DNA of 64,000 nt from Bacteroidota bacterium (GTDB taxonomy: Bacteria; Bacteroidota; Bacteroidia; UBA4408): positions 248,001 to 312,000 of the forward strand of contig JADKCP010000001.1 of NCBI GenBank assembly GCA_016718805.1, written 5' to 3'. Numbering within the stretch: position 1 is the first letter of the stretch; every line of letters starts with the position of its first letter. Position numbers and translations under genes: made by a program. Below, one piece after another: positions 45,801 through 54,348 of the stretch. The notes under the pieces were generated by a model. That model was not told the DNA's origin. It searched no databases and saw only the letters and a list, made by a program, of their open reading frames with translations.

Positions 45801-46708
45801 TTCCTCAGATTTTAGGCGAGCAATATTACTGTGCAGGAGATAGTGTTTTATTGCATATTTCACCGGGCTTTTCACAAACGCATTGGTCAACCGGAAGCAC
45901 TACTAATGCTATTCAAGCGCAAGCAGGAGTTTACCAAATAACTGCAAAGGATTCTAATAATTGTACTGTGCAATCAGCGTTGTTCGCAGTACAGCAAAGT
46001 ATACCCCAAGCCGAAATTAGTGGCAATCAAGTTATTTGTGAAGGCGATAGCAGCAAACTTTCGTTGAGCAATGTTTTTACCACTTATGCTTGGAATACCG
46101 GTGCTTCATTTTCTGAAATATGGGTAAATCAAGGGATGTATTATGTGGAGGTGGAAGATAGCATAGGTTGTAAAGCAGGAGATACTATACACGTTAAAAA
46201 CTATCCAATTCCCAAGGCTTTTTTTGTTGCTGATGGCGATTTGGTTGAAACCGATACACCACTTCAACTTACAAACCAATCCTACTGTAGTGGAGGCACA
46301 ATTGTGTCAACCAATTGGACAATCAACCAACAAGCAATTACTAACAGCTATAATTTATTGCATACATTTAGTGATACAGGAATGTATATTATACAGCTGG
46401 TTGTTACTTCGGATGAGGGTTGTAAGGATAGCTATGAAAGAGTTTTTCGTGCCGAAGGACTGCTTCAATTACCCAACATTGTAACACCTAATAACGATGG
46501 AAGCAATGATGTGTTTGTTATAAAGCATCTTAATACCGCTAAAACAAACAGATTATTGATATTTGATCGCTGGGGGCAAGTGGTTTTTGAAAGCAAGAAA
46601 TATGAAAATAATTGGAATGCATCAAATGTAAAAGATGGGGTGTATTATGTAGTACTTCAAACAGAAGGCGAAAAAGAGCGCACCGGAAATTTAACCATTA
46701 CGCGTTAA
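42887..46708 (+). CDS. Large T9SS type B surface protein: NIDO domain, ten Ig-like repeats, PKD domain
   Basis: 1273 residues. Signal peptide to about 25 (SPAFSQ). A nidogen-like domain (about 95-290) is marked by ELYINNNGNISFDGP, MALAAFWADVDTRN, YMIVTWDSVGYYNTHAD and NGFSILTTQ. Ten repeats of about 70 residues follow (about 405-1110), each opening with an ISG..xxCxGDS motif, then YLWSNGD and a GxYxVTxxDxxxC end; the paired cysteines may form disulphides. A PKD-like domain (about 1110-1190) precedes a type B sorting domain: LPNIVTPNNDGSNDVFVI, RLLIFDRWGQVVFES, ending RTGNLTITR. It is a probable adhesin. Its stop overlaps the convergent dprA stop by four bases. No PorP/SprF gene adjoins it. 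Confidence 0.92.
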   Translation: MNLRLQLLTRLMFLLLLSSLSPAFSQQSIVTDSPLYHQLKAQGKLPNYKSNKYLQPAPVSASVASAKSNSTPPFFKACKEFIPVDSTFEVVPFLAGTLGPPPLYRNDDASTAKITIPFNFCFYGTSFNELYINNNGNISFDGPQPNYRPDSLPTTDFMALAAFWADVDTRNFNSGVVYFKIEPTYMIVTWDSVGYYNTHADKKNSFQLIITDGLDSTYLSAGKNVGFRYGNMEWTTGDIGGINGFSILTTQATVGANKSDSINFVQFGRFGKAGSDYDGPYAGPDGVSWLNGRVFEFNVCSSTNIQPIVNNFNYCDTVYSCIGDTSFFELSFLSPEQNQLTSTQITSTASSGLNILQNTPGIVNTIKVAFIGDFSNTGFQHISFLASDNGPIPAATLLDITIKVDMLNAPLTITGNTTAICPGTTTALTATAGFEKYLWSNSANTGTINAGPGNYYVIGKMGKCYIQSATVNVPAIPVIVPLILGNDSTLLCAEDSTLLTVSNSFPHYLWSNGDTTQSAYHHPGLPYVTIRDTNGCAVNSAPFNVPHFPLMPLYVSGLHNICNGDSTQLTAMPGFTNYLWSNGDTGISVTVQPGLYLVTANDIHNCISTSSPHSLQSYPVFKPAINGKLNYCFGDSTKLSVYPLYTNFRWNTLDTTSSIYVTQGAYFLSLLDENNCLQKSDTVLVSELPFHAVTISGGPNYCPGDSALLIASPGFSTYSWSNLSINDSLYASSGTFQVLAIDSMGCKDSTVIGPIQPYQVNQPVISGVFISCANDSTSLQVNLGFLNYLWSTGASGNPVLLPPGNYTVTTTDVHQCLSTSDTVTVESYPVHTAIISGDSICCVNDSVLLSASSGFISYSWNSQPGGISQLLPPGVYTVEVTDSNNCRTITNAHTIAAFPHQLPAINASPFYCQGDSVLLSSSSVFPVYSWSNGSNANQTYVQSGSYWLQITDSFSCVLRSAAVAIQQWPVIVPQILGEQYYCAGDSVLLHISPGFSQTHWSTGSTTNAIQAQAGVYQITAKDSNNCTVQSALFAVQQSIPQAEISGNQVICEGDSSKLSLSNVFTTYAWNTGASFSEIWVNQGMYYVEVEDSIGCKAGDTIHVKNYPIPKAFFVADGDLVETDTPLQLTNQSYCSGGTIVSTNWTINQQAITNSYNLLHTFSDTGMYIIQLVVTSDEGCKDSYERVFRAEGLLQLPNIVTPNNDGSNDVFVIKHLNTAKTNRLLIFDRWGQVVFESKKYENNWNASNVKDGVYYVVLQTEGEKERTGNLTITR

Positions 46709-47808
46709 CAAAGCTGATACACTTTTCCCGGCAAGGATTTCACCAATCCGTTAAACTCAAGATTTAAGAGCAATGCAGCAACTTTACTCATGCTCAACTC
46801 TGAAAGTAAGGTGAGTTCATCAACCGGCAAGTTGCCATGTTTGCTGAGTATTCGAACAATTGTTTCCTCTTCGGTGCTCAGTTCAACAAATAATTTTTGT
46901 TGCTTTGGACGCACTTTTTCTTCGGCTGTCCAGCCAAGCAAATATTCAATATCCTTAGCCGACTCAATAAGAGCAGCTTTATTTGTTTTAATGAGCCGGT
47001 TACATCCGGTTGAGAAAGTATCGTTTAAGCGACCGGGAACTGCGAAAACATCACGGTTGTAAGAGTTTGCAATTTCAGCGGTAATTAGTGCTCCTCCTTT
47101 ATTACTAGCTTCCACCACAATGGTTGCATCCGATAGTCCGGCTACAATGCGGTTCCGTTTCGGGAAATTTTCGCGGTCGGGATTTGTTTCACTAATAAAG
47201 TCAGTTAGTAAGCCGCCTTTTTCAATTATTTTATCGGCCACCGTTTTATGTGCAGGCGGATACAAGCGGTCGAGTCCATGGGCAAGTACCGCTACTGTTT
47301 TTAATTCATGCTGCAATGCTGCTTTATGCGCACAAATATCAATACCATAAGCCAAACCACTGATAATGGTAACCTGATGTATTTTTAATTCTTCAATCAA
47401 TTGACGGGTAATATTTTTACCATAGTCGGTAGCATTTCGGGTTCCAACTATACTTAACATTTTACCTTCGTTAAATTTGGTAGTGCCTTTGTGGTACAAG
47501 AGAAGCGGGGCATCCTGACAATGCTTTAATCGTTTGGGGTAATTATCAGATAAATAATACAACACCTCAATTTTATGCTGTTCAATAAATTTTACTTCTT
47601 TCTCGGCTTGTTTTAATACTTTTTGATGCAGGATAGAACTAGCTGTAGCTTCGCCTAATCCGGGAATTTTAAGAAGTTGGCTTTTCTTGGTTTTAAATAC
47701 GGCAGTTGGGCTTCCGCAATAAGCAATAAGCTTTTTAGCAGCAACATCACCAACCCCAGGAATAAGAGTTAATGCAATTGAGTGATGCAGCAGTTGTTGC
47801 GACATCAT
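46705..47808 (-). CDS. dprA: DNA-processing protein DprA
   Basis: 367 residues. An N-terminal helix-hairpin-helix region (LIPGVGDVAAKKLIAYCG, IPGLGEATASSILH) is followed by the Rossmann fold: MLSIVGTRNATDYGKNITR, IISGLAYGIDICAHKAAL, FPKRNRIVAGLSDATIVVEA and DVFAVPGR; a winged-helix end (about 310-367) completes it. It loads RecA on incoming single strands in natural transformation, and is kept in many species without known competence. It is downstream of the DUF1571/LysM gene by 12 bases. Confidence 0.96.
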   Translation of the reverse strand: MMSQQLLHHSIALTLIPGVGDVAAKKLIAYCGSPTAVFKTKKSQLLKIPGLGEATASSILHQKVLKQAEKEVKFIEQHKIEVLYYLSDNYPKRLKHCQDAPLLLYHKGTTKFNEGKMLSIVGTRNATDYGKNITRQLIEELKIHQVTIISGLAYGIDICAHKAALQHELKTVAVLAHGLDRLYPPAHKTVADKIIEKGGLLTDFISETNPDRENFPKRNRIVAGLSDATIVVEASNKGGALITAEIANSYNRDVFAVPGRLNDTFSTGCNRLIKTNKAALIESAKDIEYLLGWTAEEKVRPKQQKLFVELSTEEETIVRILSKHGNLPVDELTLLSELSMSKVAALLLNLEFNGLVKSLPGKVYQLC

Positions 47809-47820
47809 AACAAGAAGAAA

Positions 47821-48687
47821 TTAGAAATGGTACTCGCTGTAATTTTTTGAGAATTCGTTTGCAGCAAAGCTGGTGTTGACTTGCAAGTTGTGATATTCGT
47901 AGCTTTCATAAAAACCAAGATCGTCGTATACTTTTAAAAACACCGGAAGATTCGTTTTTTTAGTCACATACAATATCGTCTTATTGGAGTAATTATTGGG
48001 CACCAAAAGTTGCTTTCCTTCAATATTCGTAGTATAATCTTTTATCCACTGATTGCGCTCCAAAATGCGGTATTCGCCACAATTAAATTCGTTGGCAATA
48101 CTGGCAACCGTTTCACCTTTTTCAACGGTATAATTGATGTATTTAAAATCAGGATAACTGGCAAATAGCTTATAACATTCGGTATTATCCCAGGTAATAT
48201 CACCGATATAGGTAAATATTTTTTCCAAAGGAATTCCTGCTTTAAAAATAGATGCACGGGTTGTTTTAGCAATGTATGCGAAGCCTAAATCATGAATGGT
48301 ATGATGTTGATTTTTGCGCATAATATCACCAACCGGACTTAAATTCAAGGTAGTATACGGAAATCCATTCGGATATACCCAGCAATCGCCTTTGTTTTCG
48401 CCTTGTACCCACAATACTTCAGTTCCTTTATTGGGGTTTTTTAAAAACACTTTGCGAGGATTAACATTGATTTTAATTTCAGAAACAGCATTGTGATTAA
48501 TTTTATTTACCCGTTCTGAAATAAACAAAGTATAACGCATGGTTTTTACATCCTGAATTGCATCAAACATTTTTTCGAGAATTTGCACACTCGTTAATGC
48601 CGGTTCATGCGAAAATACAGGAATTCCAATAAGCATTACTACCAGTAATGTAAACTTAAAGAGAAGGCTATTTTTTAAAAGATTCAT
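47821..48687 (-). CDS. Secreted DUF1571 protein with an internal LysM-like domain
   Basis: 288 residues. Signal peptide to about 26. The DUF1571 fold starts at EKMFDAIQDVKTMRYTLFIS and runs through VFLKNPNKGTEVLWVQGENK; it resumes near the end with LPVFLKVYDDLGFYESYEYH. Between these, residues about 188-235 read YTVEKGETVASIANEFNCGE, then LVPNNY, the pattern of a LysM module, here nested inside the host domain. LysM binds peptidoglycan or chitin; the joint role may be wall attachment. It has a good promoter box and probably co-transcribes dprA. Confidence 0.8.
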   Translation of the reverse strand: MNLLKNSLLFKFTLLVVMLIGIPVFSHEPALTSVQILEKMFDAIQDVKTMRYTLFISERVNKINHNAVSEIKINVNPRKVFLKNPNKGTEVLWVQGENKGDCWVYPNGFPYTTLNLSPVGDIMRKNQHHTIHDLGFAYIAKTTRASIFKAGIPLEKIFTYIGDITWDNTECYKLFASYPDFKYINYTVEKGETVASIANEFNCGEYRILERNQWIKDYTTNIEGKQLLVPNNYSNKTILYVTKKTNLPVFLKVYDDLGFYESYEYHNLQVNTSFAANEFSKNYSEYHF

Positions 48688-48703
48688 TTGTTGTGCTGCA
48701 TTA

Positions 48704-48711
48704 CAAATATA
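48704..48711 (-). promoter_or_regulatory. Predicted -7 promoter box for DUF1571/LysM-dprA
   Basis: The reverse strand reads TATATTTG, an exact match to TAnnTTTG, 17 bases before the ATG. The implied 5' leader is very short. Confidence 0.6.
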
Positions 48712-48880
48712 GCATTGAAAGACGATTTTAAAAAGCGGTTTTATAACCCAATTATTTTAGGTTGTTTGCAGGAAATGAACGAGCATTTTTGCCGAAATAT
48801 TTTTATATTGTGAGCCATATTCAAGGTTAATAAAGAACATAGTTAAGCTTGAAAAGTTCAAAAATTCTTAAGAAAGAAAA

Positions 48881-49329
48881 ATGAAATCAATATTCAATAA
48901 AGCCGATAATGAAGAACTTATTTCTCGGATAAATAAACTTAATGCCGAATCACAACCTTTTTGGGGTAAAATGGATGTTAGCCAAATGCTTGCTCACATT
49001 ACCACTCCTTTATTGGTAATGAAGGGCGACGTAAAATTAAGTTACACCTTACTGGGAATGTTGTTTGGAAACAGGCTTAAAAAGAAATACTTGCGTGATA
49101 GGGGTTTCGGCAAAATTTGCCAACACATACCAAGTTTAAAGTGGTTGACTCGAAACAATTTGCCGCCGAACAAAAAAAGTTTATTGAATTACTCCAAGAA
49201 CTTTTATCTAAAGGGACTGCAATTATTACCAAAAACAAACATCCATTTTTCGGAAATATGAACATTCAAGAATGGGAAGACATGATGTACCTGCACGTAG
49301 AGCATCATTTGAAACAATTTGGAGTATAG
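48881..49329 (+). CDS. DUF1569 (DinB-like) protein, interrupted by a one-base frameshift
   Basis: The first part (MKSIFNKADNEELISRINKL, then SQPFWGKMDVSQMLAHITTPLLV) is a DUF1569 N-terminus with the conserved His of the DinB-like metal site. The frame then changes at RGFGKI. The second frame carries the normal continuation: PTHTKFKVVDSKQFAAEQKK, then HPFFGNMNIQEWEDMMYLHV and EHHLKQFGV. One more A in the AAAA run (49112-49115) would give GFGKNLPTHTKFKVV and an intact protein of about 150 residues, the family length. Sequencing indel or recent pseudogene; the first is likelier as both parts are otherwise well conserved. Function of the family is unknown. Confidence 0.8.
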
Positions 49330-49380
49330 CATACGCTGGTTATTTTATGAAAGCTAATTTTATTACCCAACAAAGGCTGT

Positions 49381-51294
49381 ATGGCATTTTTTGAAAGCGA
49401 GGTTGACGCGATTGTAAAAATTGAGGATCCAAAAACCAAATACGAACGTTTTTTTTCGCTGCTGTATATTTATATCGATGGGCAGCATTCAGATGTTGTA
49501 ATTAAACTACTCAAAGAATTTATTGAAGAGGCTGAAAATAACGATACAGATGGTTACGACGCTGTATTTTATTGCAGCTTGGGATATATTTATTTGAGTT
49601 TAGGTAAGAAAGATTTATTTCATAAATGTTACCAAATTGCACAAAACCGATTTTCAAAAATAAAGACACCTTCGGGGATTGCCATTTTTTATACTTATCA
49701 ATCTATTGTTTCGTGGTTTGATGGCAAAAGGAATGATGGCTTTGATTTTATTTTTAAGAGTATAAAAGCGGTTGAAAACACCCCATTTGATGAAGTAAAA
49801 GGTTGGTGTTATTACACCTTAGCTACCTATCAGTTTGATTCGAATCAACTTATTGAAGCGGAAGAAAATTATACTAAATCGCTTGAGTATTTTAAACAAA
49901 GCAAAACGAAGTACGGCTACGCACGCACCAGCAATGGTTTAGCATCAATAAAGATTAAGCAAGAAAAATTACAGGAAGCCGCAGAAATCCTCAATGAAAT
50001 TAGAGAGATATATGTTTATCACAATAAACTTTCGGGCCTTTCGCGTGCACTTACCTATTTGGGTGTTATTGAGTTTAAGTTAAAGCACTTCGACGAAGCC
50101 ATTACTTTGCACGAGCACGCCTACCAAATGCGCCTTGAAACTTCCAATATTCAAGGACAAATTACCTCCCTACTTGAGGTAGGCCAGGTTTACATTGAAG
50201 TAAAGGAATATAGTAAAGCGCTGCAAAAATTGGAAAGTGCTGCACAGCTTTCTGAAAAAAATACGTTTAAAGCTAAAGCGTATAGAGCCCATGAATTGTT
50301 GGCCCGCTTGCACAAAGAAGAGGGAAACCTGCTTAAATCACTGGAGCATTTAGAGCGCTATTTTGAATTAAAGACTCAAGTATTAGCAGATGAAAGCAAT
50401 GGTCGATTAAAATTAATTCAAACACAATTACTTGCCGAAGAATCTTTAAAACGTGCGAATTTAGAGGAGCAAAACAATCTTGAATTACGAAAGGCTTATA
50501 CGATTATTGAACAAAAAAATTCTGAAATACTTCAATCTATTGACTACGCAAAACGAATTCAAAAAACGATTTTGCCAAGCAATAAATTACTTAAACACTA
50601 TTTTCATAAACATTTTATTTTTTATCGACCAAAGGATATTGTAGCCGGTGATTTTTATTGGTTTAAAATAAGTGCCACAAAAATTTTTTTTGCTGTTTGC
50701 GATAGCACGGGACATGGTGTTCCAGGAGCCTTTGTTTCTTTGGTTTGCTATCAAGCATTAAACCGAGCGGTTACAGAATTTAATTTGCAAACGCCTTCAC
50801 TAATTTTAGATAAAGTAAATGAACTGGTAGTTGATGCTTTTTCAGAAAATGAACACGAAGCTATTAACGACGGTATGGACGCTTCTTTACTTATGGTTGA
50901 TTTACAAAACAACCAGCTTGAATGGGCTGGAGCCAACAACCCTTTATGGATTGTAAATAAAGTAGGAGAAGAAGTTAATTTTACAGAGCTAAAAGGAGAT
51001 AAACAGCCCATTGGGAAATTTGATTTTACGCAACCCTTTACCAATCATCACTTACCTTTAATTAAAGGAGCAAACTACTATTTGTTTAGCGATGGCTTTG
51101 CGGATCAATTTGGTGGGCCCGATTGGATGAGCGGTGGCAAAAAATATTCACGAAAGCGTTTTAAGGAACTTGTTTGTTCTCTTGCAAAGGGCGATGTAAG
51201 CCAACAAGAACAGTTAATTGAAAAGGCTTTTTTAGATTGGAAAAGTGAAGCTGATCAAATTGATGATGTATTGGTTGCAGGAGTTACTTTTTAG
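49381..51294 (+). CDS. TPR-domain SpoIIE-type PP2C serine phosphatase
   Basis: 637 residues. TPR helices fill about 1-330 (AEENYTKSLEYFKQSKTKYG, IEFKLKHFDEAITLHEHAYQ), a coiled coil spans about 335-395, and RIQKTILPSNKLLKHYFHKH leads into the phosphatase domain (about 415-637). Metal-binding Asp residues are in VAGDFYWF and AVCDSTGHGVPGAF, with DGMDASLLMVD and YYLFSDGFADQFGGPDW further on. No membrane segment or signal peptide, so it acts in the cytoplasm, probably on an anti-sigma-antagonist (STAS) protein not encoded here. It stands alone, convergent with hflX. Confidence 0.9.
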   Translation: MAFFESEVDAIVKIEDPKTKYERFFSLLYIYIDGQHSDVVIKLLKEFIEEAENNDTDGYDAVFYCSLGYIYLSLGKKDLFHKCYQIAQNRFSKIKTPSGIAIFYTYQSIVSWFDGKRNDGFDFIFKSIKAVENTPFDEVKGWCYYTLATYQFDSNQLIEAEENYTKSLEYFKQSKTKYGYARTSNGLASIKIKQEKLQEAAEILNEIREIYVYHNKLSGLSRALTYLGVIEFKLKHFDEAITLHEHAYQMRLETSNIQGQITSLLEVGQVYIEVKEYSKALQKLESAAQLSEKNTFKAKAYRAHELLARLHKEEGNLLKSLEHLERYFELKTQVLADESNGRLKLIQTQLLAEESLKRANLEEQNNLELRKAYTIIEQKNSEILQSIDYAKRIQKTILPSNKLLKHYFHKHFIFYRPKDIVAGDFYWFKISATKIFFAVCDSTGHGVPGAFVSLVCYQALNRAVTEFNLQTPSLILDKVNELVVDAFSENEHEAINDGMDASLLMVDLQNNQLEWAGANNPLWIVNKVGEEVNFTELKGDKQPIGKFDFTQPFTNHHLPLIKGANYYLFSDGFADQFGGPDWMSGGKKYSRKRFKELVCSLAKGDVSQQEQLIEKAFLDWKSEADQIDDVLVAGVTF

Positions 51295-51323
51295 AATAAA
51301 AGGAAGCAATAAGCAGCTACTAG

Positions 51324-52511
51324 TTAATACAATAAATTATTGTAAGGATAGCGAATCACATGCAGCGCTTTCACTTTTTCGTAAATCGTTTTTCTAAATT
51401 CTTCTACGTTTTCTTTTTCGGTGGCCGAAATAAAAAGACAGGGAGTATTAATTTTCGACATCCAACTTTTTTTAAGCGTTTCCAGGGTTAAATTTTCACG
51501 TAAAATTGGTGTTAAATCATCTGCATCCTTTTCAATAAAACTATACTTGTCGATTTTATTAAAAACCAAAATAGTGGGCTTGTCCAAGGCCTTAATATCG
51601 CGCAATGTTTCGTTTACTACCTGAATGTGTGCTTCAAAATTTGGATGCGAAATATCTACTACATGCAAAATTAAATCTGCCTCGCGTACTTCATCAAGCG
51701 TTGATTTAAAACTTTCAATTAAATGTGTGGGTAATTTTCGAATAAATCCAACCGTATCTGACAACAAAAAAGGAAGGTTATCAATGACTACTTTTCTTAC
51801 GGTAGTGTCGAGTGTAGCAAACAACTTATTTTCGGCAAAAACCTCACTCTTACTGAGCAAATTCATAATGGTACTCTTGCCCACATTGGTATATCCTACA
51901 AGGGCCACGCGAATTAATTCGGAACGATTTTTTCGTTGCGTTGCCATTTGCTTGTCAATTTGCTTGAGTTGTTCTTTCAGCAAGGATATTTTTTGACGCA
52001 CAATTCTACGGTCGGTTTCTATTTCCTTTTCACCTGCACCTCCGCGGGTACCGGTTCCTCCGCGCTGTCGCTCAAGGTGTGTCCACAAGCCGGTAAGGCG
52101 GGGCAACATGTATTCGTAATAGGCAAGTTCGGTTTGGGTTTTTGCATGCGCTGTTTGTGCACGAGCCGCAAAAATATCGAGTATTAAATTGTTGCGGTCA
52201 ATGATTTTTCGCTTAAGCGTTTTCTCAATGTTGCGCAATTGAGAGGGACTCAGCTCATCATCAAAAACTACCCAATCAACCTCATGCGAATCGATGTACT
52301 GACGTAATTCTTCCAATTTTCCCGACCCTATGAACGATCGGGGATCAGGATTAGCAAGGCGTTGCGTAAATCGCTTCAGTGGAATGGCTCCTGCAGTTTC
52401 AATTAAAAATTGCAATTCGTCGAGGTACTCGGTAATAAGTACCTCGTCTTGTTGCTGATTGATAACTCCTACAAGTATGGCTGTAGCTTGTTTTTTACCG
52501 GTTTCGTGCAA
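51324..52511 (-). CDS. hflX: GTPase HflX
   Basis: 395 residues from TTG 52511; no ATG is near and MHETGKKQATAILVGV fits the family start. N-terminal HflX domain (NPDPRSFIGSGKLEELRQYI, DDELSPSQLRNIEKTL), the linker motif GGTGTRGGAGEKEIETDRRI (151-170), then the GTPase: G1 GYTNVGKST (206-214), G3 DTVGF, G4 NKID. It binds the 50S subunit and rescues stalled or heat-damaged ribosomes. It starts 17 bases after the cytochrome gene stop. Confidence 0.96.
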   Translation of the reverse strand: MHETGKKQATAILVGVINQQQDEVLITEYLDELQFLIETAGAIPLKRFTQRLANPDPRSFIGSGKLEELRQYIDSHEVDWVVFDDELSPSQLRNIEKTLKRKIIDRNNLILDIFAARAQTAHAKTQTELAYYEYMLPRLTGLWTHLERQRGGTGTRGGAGEKEIETDRRIVRQKISLLKEQLKQIDKQMATQRKNRSELIRVALVGYTNVGKSTIMNLLSKSEVFAENKLFATLDTTVRKVVIDNLPFLLSDTVGFIRKLPTHLIESFKSTLDEVREADLILHVVDISHPNFEAHIQVVNETLRDIKALDKPTILVFNKIDKYSFIEKDADDLTPILRENLTLETLKKSWMSKINTPCLFISATEKENVEEFRKTIYEKVKALHVIRYPYNNLLY

Positions 52512-52528
52512 AGTCTTTTGTTTACAAA

Positions 52529-53146
52529 TTAATGCTTCATGGTTTTTACATAAACAGCAACAGCATGTATTTGCTCGGCGGTTAATTGATCTTTAAAGGC
52601 AGTCATGTTTCCTTTTCCATTAGCTACCAAATCGGCAACACCGGCTTCATCTAGCGATGAAAGGGTGAGGTCGAGGGCACCCATAAATCCTTTATTACCA
52701 TCTTGTCCGTGGCATTTAACACAATAATTGGTGTATACTGTTTGTCCTACCATCAAAGTATCGCTTGAGTTAAGGCCCATATCGTTGCTTCCAACTGCTT
52801 TTTGTTTGCGGCTCATTTCGGCCAATCCGTACGACATAATAATCATGAGCAAAGAAACAATAGCCAACACCTTATTCGATTTTTTGTAGGCGATAACAGC
52901 AACCGGTATGGAAGCCAAAACAAGGCAAATTTTAATAATTTGAAATGATTTTATACTTCCAATTTCAACCAACATCCAAACCCCTGTAATCAGGAAACTA
53001 GCGCTAACTATCATTTCGAGAACTTTGGTTAGCTTTTTAAATTTCTCTAAATTTTCGGTTTGATTGGCAACTAGTAAGATGGTTTTGATAAGGTAAATCA
53101 ATAAAAACAGAATTACCGATACTTTGTGGATAGTTAATAGATTCAT
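52529..53146 (-). CDS. Membrane-anchored cytochrome c
   Basis: 205 residues. Four membrane helices fill about 8-110 (SirB-like integral segment), then a periplasmic cytochrome c domain with the haem site C142-V-K-C-H146 and a likely axial Met181 in GKGNMTAF. It is a one-haem protein, exposed to the periplasm, and presumably passes electrons to an oxidase or reductase not in the window. It lies between trpS and hflX with no functional link to either. Confidence 0.9.
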   Translation of the reverse strand: MNLLTIHKVSVILFLLIYLIKTILLVANQTENLEKFKKLTKVLEMIVSASFLITGVWMLVEIGSIKSFQIIKICLVLASIPVAVIAYKKSNKVLAIVSLLMIIMSYGLAEMSRKQKAVGSNDMGLNSSDTLMVGQTVYTNYCVKCHGQDGNKGFMGALDLTLSSLDEAGVADLVANGKGNMTAFKDQLTAEQIHAVAVYVKTMKH

Positions 53147-53183
53147 GTGTTGCTGTGTTTAGTGTATGAACGAATTCAAAAAT

Positions 53184-54155
53184 TTAAAGATATCCTAATT
53201 TACTTTTCACGCGTGCTAAAGTTTCTTGAGCAATTTTTTTGGCTTTTTCTTCTCCAATTTTCAATTTACTTTCCAGTTCATCCGTATGAGTCATATAGTA
53301 ATTAAAGAGCTCACGTTGCGATTTAAAGGTAGTTAAAATACAATCGAGTAAAGCCGTTTTTGCATGCCCGTAACCAAATCCTCCACGCAAATAATTTTGA
53401 CGCATGGTTTCTGTTTCTTCGGCACTAGCAATAAGTTTGTATAAATTAAAAGTGTTATCACTATCCGGATTCTTTGGCTCTTCCAGCGATTTGCTATCGC
53501 TAACAATGCTCATCACTACTTTTTTAAGCTCCTTTTCGGGAAGAAAAATATTGATGAAATTGTTATAGCTCTTACTCATCTTTTGTCCGTCGATTCCGGG
53601 AACTATCATTACACGTTCGTCAATCAGTGCTTCCGGAATAACAAATGTTTCACCCATGAGGTGATTAAATTTTTCGCCAATATCGCGCGTCATTTCCAAG
53701 TGTTGTAATTGATCTTTACCAACCGGTACAAACTGTGCATCGTACAACAAAATATCGGCAGCCATCAACACGGGATAAGTAAACAGTCCGGCATTTACAT
53801 CCGACAAGCGCTCTGATTTATCCTTAAACGAATGTGCATTGGCCAGCATCGGGTAAGGGGTAAAACAGTTTAAATACCAGGTTAATTCGGCAACTTCGGT
53901 AACTCTACTTTGGCGATAGAAAATATTTTTATCGGTATCAAATCCAAATGCCAACCAAGCCGCTGCAGTGCTAAGCGTGTTGGTTTTAATGGTGTTTGCA
54001 TCTTTAACAGAGGTAAGCGTGTGCAAATCGGCAATAAAAAACAAGGATAAGTTTTCGGTTTTTTTCGACAATTCAATAGCAGGCAAAATAGCACCGAGTA
54101 TATTCCCCAAATGAGGAACTCCTGTGCTTTGAACGCCTGTAAGTATGCGAGACAT
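53184..54155 (-). CDS. trpS: Tryptophan--tRNA ligase
   Basis: 323 residues, class I synthetase. HIGH-like motif PHLGN (14-18) after GVQSTG, and KMSKS (192-196). Other family marks are MLANAHSFKDKSERLSDVNA and LFTYPVLMAADILLYDAQFV. It charges tRNA-Trp in the cytoplasm. Good promoter box upstream. Confidence 0.97.
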   Translation of the reverse strand: MSRILTGVQSTGVPHLGNILGAILPAIELSKKTENLSLFFIADLHTLTSVKDANTIKTNTLSTAAAWLAFGFDTDKNIFYRQSRVTEVAELTWYLNCFTPYPMLANAHSFKDKSERLSDVNAGLFTYPVLMAADILLYDAQFVPVGKDQLQHLEMTRDIGEKFNHLMGETFVIPEALIDERVMIVPGIDGQKMSKSYNNFINIFLPEKELKKVVMSIVSDSKSLEEPKNPDSDNTFNLYKLIASAEETETMRQNYLRGGFGYGHAKTALLDCILTTFKSQRELFNYYMTHTDELESKLKIGEEKAKKIAQETLARVKSKLGYL

Positions 54156-54183
54156 AGTTTGGGATAAATAAAATTTTGTGTCG

Positions 54184-54191
54184 CAAAAGTA
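54184..54191 (-). promoter_or_regulatory. Predicted -7 promoter box for trpS
   Basis: The reverse strand reads TACTTTTG followed by CGAC, an exact TAnnTTTG match, 29 bases before the trpS ATG. Confidence 0.6.
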
Positions 54192-54348
54192 AGATTATTG
54201 TTTTAAAGAAGTAAGAAAACATTTCTCCATTAAAACATACAAAAAATGTTTTTTATCCTATCAGCGAGTAAAAGCAATTTTTAGAAATGTTTTCCTCGTC
54301 ATTTTTTTTAAGATATTTGCCAGCAGCAATCCCTGTTAAACTGTAAGT

